From contig JAPWGK010000012.1 of NCBI GenBank assembly GCA_029641185.1, positions 1,054,001 to 1,118,000 on the forward strand: a stretch of 64,000 bases of DNA, in the 5' to 3' direction. Under the pieces are notes generated by a model. The model was not told where the DNA came from and ran no database searches. It saw only the letters and a program-made list of their open reading frames with translations. This stretch comes from Pseudofabraea citricarpa (Eukaryota; Ascomycota; Leotiomycetes; Helotiales; Dermateaceae). Positions 1-11,451 of the stretch are shown piece by piece (position 1 is the first letter of the stretch; every line of letters starts with the position of its first letter). Made by a program: the position numbers and the translations under genes.

Positions 1-493
1 CTGGAGAAGAAAAAAGTTCTTGGTCGGTGATATACGATAGGAAGGAAGAGAAGGGCTGAGGTTCTTCCCATGGCTTAACGAAAACCGTCTCCCCTTCGTG
101 TTGGAGAGGCGAATCGGCATTCCTAACTAATTCCTCAATAAATCAAGTCCACAATAAAAGAATGAAAACGGGAAACGTGCTTATCAGATCGCCATTTCGT
201 GTTCTGGAAATCGACTGTGAATATAGTCTCACTCACCCTTTTGGCGTCACAGCAACATTCACTTCCTCGTCTCCTAGAATGGACTTTAGAACTGAAGCAT
301 CCCAGGTCCTCGTCGCTTCCCAATCCCGAGCTCCCCCGCGCACAACGAACGGTCGGTTCTGAGCAACATAGCGCATAAATTCCAGGGCGGATGGGACTTC
401 GTCGAGCTCGGTAATCAGGGGGCTGTTGAGCTCGTCATAGGTGCGAAGTAAGACTCTCAAAGGATCTTCTGCTTCTTCTTTTGCTTTCTGCAT
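1..493 (-). CDS. JmjC/cupin-type oxygenase (JMJD7-like), partial at left edge
   Basis: The N-terminal part of a cupin_8/JmjC protein resembling JMJD7, a 2-oxoglutarate and Fe(II) dependent lysyl hydroxylase. Exon 1 is 493..237 and exon 2 runs from 122 off the left edge; intron 123..236 begins GTGAGT and splicing restores the reading frame (Gly-Asn-Ala-Asp). Visible hallmarks are the conserved PFVVRGG segment followed by a Trp, the VNVAVTPKGNAD stretch and a VFVKPWE segment, all in the order known for this family. The Fe-binding HxD...H lies beyond the window. I chose the ATG at 493 because the upstream in-frame start is only TTG. It is divergent from the amine oxidase. Assignment to JMJD7 rather than another cupin_8 member is by pattern memory. 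Confidence 0.75.
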
Positions 494-1181
494 CTTCAAG
501 AAAGAGGAGTGGTGATTTTCTGGTGCTTGAGATCATGATGTTTTCGTTCGCTTGGGAATGGGACCTTGAGGGTTCTTGTGCTGTGAGCCTTGGGTTTTAG
601 GCTTGAGGTCGCTAAAGCTCTCGCCCCCCTCTCAGGGGTTAATCGCTAACAGATCAAGAATCTTTACCACGCCTAAACTCTATCCTATTTCTTTTTCAAG
701 AGACAGTTGAGTTGATATGGCAATCGATGAGACGAGATATTAACCAGTTGTTAGTGCCTAGGTAGGTTTAAGACTTCTCATTAAGTTCTGTCTTTAGATA
801 CCTACTTTATCTCAGATTCGGTGACCAAATTTCTCTGGTGATAGTTGATCGGATGCATTCCATTTGAACAACATTCTTGTCAACTAAATACCACCGCTTC
901 GGCTTTCCTTTCACAGACACGCATTCCATCCAACTCACAGCTTCCCGTTGAGATAATATGAGATAACATGAGATAACCACGAATTGGACTTCAACCATCG
1001 CATGAGTAATAGTGTCGGAACACGAGAATCTAAGCCATTCCCAATCTGGGAGGTATATGCGGATAGTGGGGTAGAAGATGGCGATGGCCCACGATAAGCT
1101 CATGACATAAAATGCCTGGATGCCCATCTTCCAAATTGTTGCTATATTCCTCCCACTCGCAACCTTCTCCTCCGGGCCATC
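494..1181. other. Divergent intergenic spacer
   Basis: 688 bp between two divergently transcribed genes, so it should hold both promoters. I see no convincing ORF. A 106-codon minus-strand ATG frame at 807-1127 has no recognisable domain and covers half of the promoter space. No repeats stand out. Confidence 0.6.
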
Positions 1182-3378
1182 ATGTCAACTGCACAAGTTC
1201 TTCCGATCGTGGGTGGAAAGGAGTTGCCAGCTCAACATCCTCTAGGACCCTTGACGGCCGCTGAGATCACTGAGAGTGCCAGATTAATCAAGGGTTTCTG
1301 GCCGGGTGCAACAGATATTCAATTCAAGAGCATTACCTTGCAAGAGCCCAAGAAGACCGATCTTGTTCCCTTCCTTGCTGCGGAACATGGCGGCTCTCAA
1401 TTGCCTGCGGTAGAGCGACGCAGTTTTGTTGTTTATTACATCCGCAATACAGTACGTACTTCGGGTTATAAGGTTACTTGAGTGGTACTAAAGAGGCACC
1501 GTCACAGGATAAACTTCACGAAGCCATTGTTAGCTTGAGCCTGGGGAAAGTCGAGAGTAACCTTCGCCTGGGTCCCAACGTACACAGTAATGCCGATGGA
1601 GACGAGATCATACAGGTGGAGAAGATTGCTCTAGAAGACCCCCGAGTCAAGGCAGAGATTGCTAAACTCTGTCTCCCGGAAGGAACTGTGGTTATTAGTG
1701 ACCCTTGGATCTATGGTATGTTTCAAAACAAAGAAATCAGAGAGCATTTGGTTGACACAACACAGGCTCTGATGGAATTGACGATGGACTTTTCACTGAT
1801 GCCAAAAGAATGTTCCAATGCTTCCTTTACCTCTTGGACCCCAACAATTCTTCTGAGAAAGATAGCAATCACTATGCTATGCCTATCAGTATTTCTCCAG
1901 TCGTCAGTGCAGAGACTATGAAGGTCACTCGAATTGATTTCCTTCCAACGGGTGTTGATAACACCATTAAGGAGCCTTCTCCATACAAGGTCCAGCCGCC
2001 AAACGAATACATCCCCGAAGCTCAAACACTCCGAACAGATTTGAAGCCACTGAATGTTGTTCAGCCCGAAGGAGCCTCGTTCAAAGTCAGCAAGTTCAGC
2101 GAGCAAGGTCACTCCATTTCGTGGCAAAAGTGGGATTTTAAGGTTGGCTTTAACCAACGGGAGGGCATGGTCCTCTACGATGTCCACTATGCTGGCCGAC
2201 CACTTTTCTACAGACTTTCTCTTTCTGATATGAATATTCCATACGCAGACCCCAGACACCCTTACCACAAGAAGGCTGCCTTCGATCTGGGAGACGCTGG
2301 AGCTGGAATTATGGCAAACAACTTGCAATTGGGATGTGACTGCCTTGGTTCAATTCATTACCTATCAGCAGTCCTCAATGACGACAAAGGAAACCCAATT
2401 GCCATGCCAAATGTGGTTTGCATCCATGAGCAAGACAACGGTATTGGATGGAAGCACACCAACTACCGTACGGGAAGAGCTGCCCTAGTTCGCAACCGTG
2501 AATTGGTTCTTCAATCTATCATTACTGTTTCGAACTATGAGTATATTCTAGCATTCCAGTTTAACCAGGCCGGAGAAGTTATGTATGAAGTTCGAGCTAC
2601 TGGCATCTTATCCACCCAACCAATTGACGAAGGCATTTCAGTGCCATGGGGAACTGTTGTCCATCCAGGCGTTCTCGCAGCTCATCATCAACACATCTTC
2701 TCTTTGCGTGTTGATCCTATGCTTGACGGACCTATCAACAGAGTTGTCTACGACGAAGCTCATCCGATGCCACGATCAGATTTCAACCCACATGGTGTTG
2801 GATACACTGTGTCCGAAACACCCATCACCACCTCAGGCGGCTACGATCTTGATTACGATGTTAACCGTACTTTCAAAATCCAAAATGCCGGAGTCAAGAA
2901 CCCAGTTAATGGGAAGGCGGTTGCCTATAAGATTCATGTACCACCTTTCCAGAAAATGCTAGCTGATAAGGAGAGTTTCCACTTCAAACGAGCAGAATTC
3001 GCCGATCACAACATCTATGTCACCTCATATGCCGAGGATGAGTTATACGCAGGTGGAAAGTACACCAACCAGTCTCGCGGTGGGACCGGAGTACGAAGCT
3101 GGGCCAACAGAAAGGATAATGTTCTAGATGCCAACCCAGTTGTCTGGGTTCAATTTGGTATCAACCACATACCCCGAATCGAGGATTTCCCAGTCATGCC
3201 TTGCGAGATCATCAAGGTGTCTCTCAAGCCAGTCAACTTCTTTGACAAGAACCCTGCTCTGGACGTACCGCCCAGTGAGCAGAGCTTCAACAAGAGTGTT
3301 GCTCTCGCTCCGGAGGCAGTCGAGGCTGTTGTAGGAAAGGAGGGAGAGGTATGCTGTGTGAAAGAAAGCAAGTTGTGA
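1182..3378 (+). CDS. Peroxisomal copper amine oxidase
   Basis: A copper/topaquinone amine oxidase, which oxidises primary amines to aldehyde, ammonia and H2O2. Exons 1182..1451, 1508..1715 and 1766..3378 encode about 696 residues, normal for the family. N2/N3 domains come first, then the large catalytic domain. The NYE motif contains the Tyr (about residue 417) that is converted to topaquinone; the Cu-binding HxH is HQH near residues 467-469; the conserved FDLGDAGAG segment contains the catalytic-base Asp. The protein ends in Ser-Lys-Leu, a canonical type 1 peroxisomal targeting signal, which fits a H2O2-producing oxidase. Both introns restore frame exactly (the second rebuilds a Gly before SDG). 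The start is the first ATG with continuous family similarity. The substrate (methylamine, tyramine or other) cannot be told. Confidence 0.95.
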
Positions 3379-4249
3379 AATTAAGAAACGAAGAAGCACG
3401 ATTAATGACGATTAAGGAGGGGAAAACTAGATGGGAACATATATATATGGATTGATCATACGGCGTTATAGGATGGGTATACCAGGAGAATGGCTAGCTA
3501 GTGGATGTAGCTCAAAGTCATGCAGAAATACTTGTACTCCATCTTCTTGGTCTTCAGGCATCGGGCATCGCATCTCTCGCTATGAAATGAGGACCAACCA
3601 TGTACGTAAGCGACGTCGGAGCTGCTGGCGCTGATAGCTACGGGAACAACACGGCTAAGCGGCACTATCGTCGGCTACGCCCTTAATCAGTCATATAGCA
3701 ACTCTGAGCTCTGAGGTCATCCGCACTTTTTTGACTTTAGCAACCACAGCTGCCAGCAAGTACGATACAGTACCCAGACCCAGACCCAGACCCAGGCTGG
3801 ACCTCCACAGGAACCCGTTGTTATTATTAATCATGGAGTCAGCTCCCGCTTGAGAATTCCTCCGTAGGTCTGAGGTGCAGTAGCAGTAATTGTCACGGAC
3901 TTGTGCCGCCGCGTTGACCACCACAATGATGATCTACGAGACGCCTTTCGATGCCCGGGCCCACCCCCTCTCCCCGTCTGGGGTATTGGTACGGCAGAGT
4001 GGTAGAGTCATGGATGGATGATTTATTCCCGCTGACTACTTTCTCTGCTCTCCTTCCTCTTTCCCTCTTCTCTCCCACTTTTGTCTCTCTCTCTCCTCAT
4101 ATTTCTCTTATCTTTGTGCGGGTTGCCGTTCTAATAGCTATCTGACGATAACGATTCTCAGTATGTGCCATTGACCCTCTCCCACCTCAATCTTAAATGT
4201 ACGTATTGTTTTGCTGACATGTTGATTTCCAGAGTAATTGTACACAATA
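3379..4249. other. Intergenic spacer
   Basis: Tandem-orientation spacer. It holds a short CCCAGA hexamer array near 3776-3794 and a pyrimidine-rich tract at 4028-4130 typical of fungal core promoters and 5' leaders. A TTTCCAG just before the ATG at 4250 could end a leader intron. No gene seen. Confidence 0.5.
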
Positions 4250-5947
4250 ATGGCTGGCTTGACTTCGTCTGAGGAGCTCGTGAAAAATGTCGAGACGCAT
4301 TCCGACCTCCATGATGAGGAGCATCCTCAATTTATGGCCTTGAACAAGGAAGTCGATCTCGAGCAGCAGAGCGAGGCAATAGACAACAAAAACACAATGA
4401 CCAAAACCAGCACCAAGTCGAGTTGGAAAGACCAAGGACCACCGCCTGATGGAGGATGGAAAGGTTGGACGCAGGGTGAGTGAGCAATTGTTTTTGTATC
4501 TGCTCTCTGAGCATGCCTCAATTGGCAAATATCAAAGATGTGGAATATGGCACAGAACTCGAACTGACTGATGGTAGCTGCATTGGGTCATCTGATTATC
4601 ATGAACACATGGTACATTTCTAACCCGCTGGTATGGTAACGAGATCTAACATCTGCAGGGGTTTTATAAACTCTTATGGCGTCTTCCAGACATACTATGT
4701 TACAACGCTGAATCGGCCTCCGTCTGATATCTCCTGGGTGGGAAGCATACAGGTTTTCTTGCTATTCTTCATCGGAACCTTTACAGGACGCATGACCGAT
4801 GCAGGTTATTTTCGACAGGTCTTCGCTGTAGGAAGTGTCCTTTATGCGGTTGGCATCTTCATGGTATCGCTTTGCACCACTTACTGGCAGGTGTTCCTCG
4901 CGCAGGGCGTGTGCATGGGTTTGGGGATGGGCTGCCTCTTCTGCCCGGCTCTTTCAGTTCTGTCCACATACTTCACGACCAAGAGAAGTTTAGCCATCGG
5001 TATAGCAGCTGCCGGCAGTGGGACGGGAGGAATGGTGTTTCCGGCAATGGTGCAACAGCTCCTCCCGCAAGTCGGCTTTCCGTGGACTATAAGAGCAGTG
5101 GCTTTCATTCAGGTGACTGCTCTGGTTATCTGCAACATTGGCATCAGACCGCGTACTCTACCAAGAAAGGCCGGAGCTTTAGTCGATTGGGATTCGTTCA
5201 AGGAACTGCCATATGTCTTGTTTGCCATCGGCATGTTCTTTGTAAGTTACGGACATTTAATCGTTAGGTTGGGCACTAACATTATTCCAGAACTTCTGGG
5301 GCGTTTACTATGCCTTTTTCTACGTAAGTGTCTGTCCTGAAACCCCCATGAAACAGGACTAACAATACTTCAGCTTGGGTCTTACGCTCGAAACATCCTC
5401 CACGTGGATTACGAAGAATCCATAAATCTCCTCATCACTCTAAACGGCGTTGGCATCTTGGGACGAATCATACCTAATCACTTGGCAGACCGTTACTACG
5501 GTCCCTTGAACACGCTCATTCCAGTTGTTCTGGCTTCGTCAGTCATCATCTACTCCTGGATTGGCGTTACGAATCGAGGTGGTTTGTACGTATGGGCCGT
5601 CATGTACGGTATATTCGGTGCTGCCATACAGAGTCTGTTCCCAGCAACACTTGCCAGTCTCACGACCGATTTAAGAAAGGCCGGTGTGAGAATGGGAATG
5701 ATATTCGTAAGTGATTATCTTGGGGTGGTTGTTTCTGGTGCACGTAATCTAACCAATTCCAAATCTACAGACCATCGTCAGTTTTGCCGTCCTTACAGGC
5801 CCACCCATCACAGGCCAGCTGATCCAGAAGAAAGACGGGGGCTTCCTCTACGCGCAGCTCTTTGGGGGCTCCGTACTTCTCGTCGGCACTGGATTATTGA
5901 TTGCGTCAAGGTTGGTGAAATCGAGGCAGCTTCGGGTCAAGCTGTGA
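4250..5947 (+). CDS. MFS transporter, monocarboxylate-porter (MCT) type
   Basis: A 12-TM major facilitator of the fungal monocarboxylate-porter-like family. Six exons (4250..4475, 4578..4611, 4659..5241, 5291..5323, 5374..5706, 5771..5947) give about 461 residues. Exons 2 and 4 are tiny (34 and 33 nt) and were placed because they restore frame and the MCT consensus. The N-terminus is hydrophilic (about 70 residues), followed by the PPDGGWKGW signature that precedes TM1 in MCT proteins. TM segments then follow through the end, with the TGPPITGQL segment typical of TM11. The ATG at 4250 is used; an upstream TTG in frame is not a fungal start. The substrate is unknown; many fungal members of this family lack a proven monocarboxylate substrate. 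Confidence 0.9.
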
Positions 5948-6634
5948 TTGGCCTGCCCCGCCGATATATAAACAAAATATATAATTTCTTAGGTCCTTCG
6001 CATTTTTGCATTTTCCAGCGGGGTGGGGTGTTGCATTTGCCTTTTCTATTAGGAAAGTGGAGAATGGAGAATGGAGAAACAGGGCTCACTTACTTGACAT
6101 GGTTTAAAACGAGGGAGGTAATAGGGACGCGAAGTTGTTAGACGGGTGGGTATTAGACGATATGCTACGTTGATCGCGAAGGCTCTAGAGTTGCGATGCT
6201 GGGTGTTCTATCTAATGTATGTATTTATTAGCAATGAGTCGACGGTTTATTCGTGTATTACTTAACAGGGACTGGTAATTAGGCTTGCGTATGTATAGAA
6301 TGTATCTCTTCTCGTTCTCTTCTTCCCTCCGAGTCCGTGGAAATTTACGGTACAGATAACATCGAGGGTGATCTCTGGCGTGGGTGTCGTAGCCTTTGCA
6401 GATGTACCTTCAAGAGCTCGAAGCAAAGCATAGTGGTAATTTCAAGGAATCGGGAATGTTATTACGAGAATGTAGTCCCGGGTCTTCCTTCTACGCATGA
6501 ACGGGTATGGTATATCTACAACGAGTGAGTGTATGAGGGAGTGGAGGAGTGGGCTGAAGTTAATCTAATAAACACGAACACAATCCTCATTCGCCTCGTG
6601 CCTTCTTTTTCTTCTTAGAACAGGAGAAGATAAG

Positions 6635-6636
<2 letters not shown>

Positions 6637-6732
<96 letters not shown>
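6637..6732. repeat. (GACA)n microsatellite
   Basis: About 24 uninterrupted copies of the tetranucleotide GACA, ending in CACACCCCCC. The frame on the minus strand reads as a Cys-Leu-Ser-Val repeat but is a by-product of the array, not a gene. Confidence 0.95.
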
Positions 6733-7135
6733 CACCCCCCCGTGCAAAGTATACCATTGTCTCATATAGTAGTATATCTGATTTCATTCGATACACGATA
6801 GGGTTAGATAAGTCTCACTTTTGCTCTTGCCATTGAATCAGATCTCCTGTTTTATTTTGCCTTCCTCTTCCATTCAAGAAAGGCAAAACAACAAATACCA
6901 AATCTATCTGTGGCAGTATGTTCGAGTACTAAGAAGCATAATAATTTTAGAGCGTAGAGCTCTTGATGTAGAGGAGGAGCGAAGGTCAGCGAAAGAAATT
7001 AGTTGAATCTGACTGTGAGATTTCACCTTTTCCCTCTAGGGATTGGAGATAGAAATGGAAATCGAGATTGAGATAAGCTATATAGTGAATACACAAGAAA
7101 CAAAACAGAAAAAAGACAAGGAATTCATACCTAGG

Positions 7136-7203
7136 AGATCTGGTAGAATTAGTAGACCTGGTAGATCTGGTAGGCCTGGTAGATCTGAGAGATCTGAGAA
7201 ATT
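7136..7203. repeat. Degenerate AGATCTGGT-type tandem repeat
   Basis: Short tandem units of roughly 9-12 bp built on TAGATCTGG / TAGACCTGG / GAGATCTGA. The units drift in sequence and there is no associated gene. Confidence 0.7.
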
Positions 7204-10200
7204 CAGAAGATGCTAAAAGAATATTAATACCTTTTTCTCTCCACAATAAACCCTTTAGAATTTGAGACTAATCCCCATGGTACTTATATCCGGGAATAAT
7301 TGATTCGGATTTTAAAAGGTCGTTTCGATTTTTTTTACATCGAAAATATAGCCTAATTATCATATACTCCTAGGACGTTTCAAGGAGTTCAGCAAAATGA
7401 ATCAACAACTCTCCCATAGGAAATGGATGTGGGAATAGGTATTTATTTGCTATTTCAGATGACATAGATCAGCACAACCGATAAGTTCTAGGGATAGCTG
7501 CAAGGAGAACCAAAAACCACTCGTGTATCTAGGAGACAGGATCAATAGACACTCTACGTGCTCGCAATGTGAGGGTGACAACTGAAAACGATTTGTCAAG
7601 TATAAGCCCAGGTACTATTGGGGATTTACTGCTCTGTCTCTGCCCCAAGAAGAAAATTTAATCGAAATCTATTCCTCGGGGCCTCAACCGATGTTGGCGG
7701 GTCTTCACTTGTTTAATTGAATGCAAAGAGATAATGTTCCTTCTCTCATTTTACCTAATAGAAAGAAAAAAGAAAAACTGTGTTTGGTTTTTAGGACCAA
7801 TATCATAAAGAAAGTATCCACAACAGCTAGAAGCTCTCTGCGCAAATAGTGCTTCAATTTACTTGAAACTGGTGAGGCATTTGAACACTACCTCGTTGAC
7901 ATCTGCCGATGTGAATGAGGAGAAGGTAGGATATGCGCTATTGTGTGTCAACTTATAATACTCGTTCTCCATTTAATCGTGCACCTCATGGATGGCGACA
8001 AAATGGCTCAAAAGATGAAACAATAGGCTGTGAAATCTATTGGCGCTTGATACCTGGAAGGCCCTCTGAGAACTCTTTCATGGAACCTTCAAGCAAGCTG
8101 CGGGATGTCTTGACTCAAGTAACATCAACTGCTACTTGACAGGTGTACGTGATGAGAGGGTTCCAAGAGCTTTAATCAGATGAAACAAGAACTTCTCTCG
8201 GAAACCTCCGATGCGATGAGCAACATAACAAATGAAGCAAAAGATCACAGAGCAGCTTCATGAGCATTGACTCGTAGGAGCATCGGCCTCGGACCCGCGG
8301 CGGCCGCTAAAGGAATTGGCCGTCGGGAATGTCCTCAAGACTCTACTCAAGGTCAAGCCACAGTTTGAGTCTCTCTCGGCCTTCTCATTGGACTTTCCTC
8401 TTCGAGACAGGCCAGAACCAGAACGCAGCATGTGACTTGCCGAACCTTGATGGTCAGAGCTTGTCTTCAGGGAAAGAAAGAAAAAAGAAAAAAAAAAGAC
8501 TAAGCCGGGCACCAGCAAGCGAAGACGGAGAAAAAAAAGTCTGTTGTGAAATCTTCCCAAAGTCTCCACCATTTGGCCATTCTATCGAGTAATGGTTAGC
8601 CAATGGGGGGTTTTAGCAGCAGCGCGTGCCTGAGTGACTGTGCTACTCTGCAGAGCCGACATGCTTCCCGAGAGCCGAAGGAAGGGGAGTTTGTTGCTAA
8701 AATCGGACTAAGGAGGATCATCTCCATCTCCATGGCATGCCGGGCAAGGGAAAACGAAGAAATGGAAAAGGCCTGCAAGGAAATTTTCTTGCAGGGCTGA
8801 ACTCGCTTGGTGAAGACAGGAAACTAGAAGAGATCTCTTGTTTAAAAGTGGTTCCGCCTCGTCGCTTCCAAGAAGATGTGCAGTTTGTGGATCTCAACAT
8901 CCAAGCGAGAAGAAGTCGAGGCCTTGACGCTGCATGATGTAGCTGAAATTATATAGTAGCAAGATGTCTTGTGAATAATGCCATCGGGGAGCGTTGTATC
9001 GATGACTCGATGAGAAGTAATTTAGAGTGCAGAGGAGCGGGAGGTCGGTCCAGGGAATGTTGAGATCCTATAGCCTCACATGTTATGTAATGGTTTCCAT
9101 CAAAATATTGCGTATGTATGCGGCATGGTGATGTGATGAAAGGGGTTCAGAAACCATGCTGGCTTAGACATTCTTACAGGTCCTGTAAAACGTGCTCTGA
9201 TCAGGCCGTCTGAAGAGCTGCTTCGTGTTGCGTTGTCGCCTGCAAAGGTTGTGTTTGTTTCAAAATTGCTTTGCCAATAGGAGGTTGCTGTTACTTCATC
9301 GCCGTTCCATGACGAGAGCATCTCCGGCTGCCCACCAAGCCGCCTCGCCTACTGTGGCTTGTGAGACGTCAAGACTACTTCGTGAGAGCGACACCAAAAC
9401 GCCTCAATTTCTGTAGAGGGCAGAATGACTCCGTGATGGCGCCCCCCTCGGAGATGCAACTGCAAAGTATCTAAAGCCTCAAGCCAGTTTGCGGGGTGTT
9501 TTCAACCCCGCACTGCTGGAATCAAATAAAATCTCATCTCCGGTCTTAGATCCCCAGATTCGCTATTAAATGGAGGTCGTCTGATCTATTCCAGAGAAGA
9601 GGAAGTTTTGTCCAGAGTGCATGCTCGCTGTTGATATTGACCGCCTTTTGTCGTTATGTAGCCTATTTCATTTGAGACGGCGCGAGCTCCGACTACGGCA
9701 GCTTGGAGACGAACATAAAGCTGGGGAGGCGAGAGGCGCATTACAGCCATCCATGATCCAACAAAGCTGCTTGGTCGCTTAGAGCCCGGAAGGCCGAGAT
9801 GATGTGAATGCGCCGTATCGAGGGGTTTGTTGGCTGGATTAGGCCCCAAATCGCATTGGAAGCTGATGCGTAAGTCGTGATGACCACTTGACTTTCTGGG
9901 CGGATGAGGGGATGAGGGACATGGGCGGGCATTTTGGTGGCTGAAGCCTGAATGTGAGAGCTTGCAGTAGCCATCACCACTCATATTCCCATCAATCAGT
10001 GAGCGACGCGTCTCTAGCATGCGCATGATAATCGGTCACAACACACTGTTACCAGGTCATAATGAAGATGATTCCAAAGGAGAGCGAGCTTGCAGTCATC
10101 TCAGTGACGATAACATCAGGAACAAAATGTTGCGCACATGTCATAGAATCAACTCTCGAGGGTTCAGACTTTCTTTAAAGCAACCGACATGGCTGTGACT

Positions 10201-11157
10201 TGCTGGTTCAAATGTTCTTGTCCTCCGCTAAATGAGATGATGGTGTGTGTGATCGGGGTAAGTAAAAGCGAACAGTGTTGATCTGAGTCGCCGGAGTGGA
10301 TGTTTACCTTTGGAGTACGGAGTATGAGGTTTTTTCTTCTTTTTGGAAGTATCGTGAGATCCGCTTTGTATGGGCCCTCGGCACTAGAGCCTTTAGAGGG
10401 AGATCATAAAAAAAGATTTGCGTTTTAGACTCGATCGAGTATGGAATTGAGCTTGCCAGGCTCCATAAGAAGCCGTGGTTAGCCTTTTCCCTTGGACTGT
10501 GGGCCTGCCAACCTGGCACACGTGGTGGTAAATGATTATTTCTGCACCGGCCAAGCCATGACTGTGAATGAGACGATGGCGCCATCACTTGCTCATCATC
10601 CTCCAGCTGCCTCGTATGGCCTGGCGCTGTAGCAGGAGTTGGCGTGCGAATGAGAGTGGGAAGCGCGATCGATCAAACAATGGTGATGAGGCGATATGGT
10701 GGTGCGAAGGCGTATAGCATAGTTGGCGATGTTGTTGTTGTTGTTGTTAAGCAGTTGAGCCGTTAAGCAGTTGTGTACTACGTACTGAATCAGTGGAAAA
10801 GAAGTCTGAGTGAAAGTGTGGCTCGAGCCTGACACGCCGGCCGCTTAAACGTAATGCCGACAGGGGAGCCCAACGGACTCGCACTAGTGAAAATCTGGAG
10901 GTCAGGACTCAGGACTCAGTGACTAGTCAGTCAGTGTGAATGACATGACGCCCGTCCAAAATGGCACGATGCTAGATGCATCCTCCTCCTTGAGCCGTCG
11001 ACCATCCGCACCCACCACCCATCCACCACCCTCCGCCGGCCACCACACCTCGCCATTGGCATGGAACATGGCGTACCTTGAGGGCCCTAGGAACGGCCAT
11101 GGAACCCGTGGTCCCTTACCGCTGCTCGTGGTGGAATTGTGTGTCATATGTCCACAA

Positions 11158-11165
11158 TATAAATA
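11158..11165 (+). promoter_or_regulatory. Candidate TATA box for the arrestin-like gene
   Basis: TATAAATA lies about 290 bp upstream of the ATG at 11452. If used, it implies a leader of roughly 260 nt. This is pattern evidence only. Confidence 0.4.
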
Positions 11166-11451
11166 AAATACCCGCCCGCATCACCTGGCCCTGACTTCTA
11201 TTGAAACAAAAGCTTGAATGCCTCGACTCAAGAAGAAAAAAGGGACAAAGCACTAATACCTCTTTCACCCCATCTTCTCCTTGACTTGCTCTTCCACTTT
11301 TCTCATCAGACCCATCAAACATCGACACGCCGACATCTGCCATTTTGACAGCATCTGGGCAAGCATTCATCCGCACTTACCTAAACCGGAACAGGAAAGA
11401 AAAAAAAAAGAAAAACATCTCCCCGCGATTGGAGGTCGCAACGCCGCCGCA

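Larger units (their letters stand above)
5948..11451. other. 5.5-kb gene-free block with simple repeats
   Basis: No frame in this stretch shows a recognisable domain, convincing splice chain or sustained coding character. Open frames at 7933-8139, 8258-8572, 8603-8800, 9586-10026 and 10923-11166 are short, low-complexity or overlap each other on both strands. It contains a GACA array (6637-6732), a degenerate AGATCTGGT array (7136-7203), a near-perfect 24-bp palindrome (8772-8795) and a GTT run (10732-10749). The right end must hold the promoter of the arrestin-like gene. Long leader, non-coding RNA or degraded sequence are all possible. Confidence 0.5.

Noticed and set aside
807..1127. 106-codon ATG frame on the minus strand between two divergent genes
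   Set aside because: No recognisable domain, unusual composition and it would occupy the shared promoter region.
6565..6796. Two minus-strand frames of repeated Cys-Leu-Ser-Val
   Set aside because: They are translations of the GACA microsatellite.
9586..10026. 146-codon minus-strand frame
   Set aside because: Composition is His/Ser/Pro-rich without domain, other frames overlap it, and no splice partners were found.
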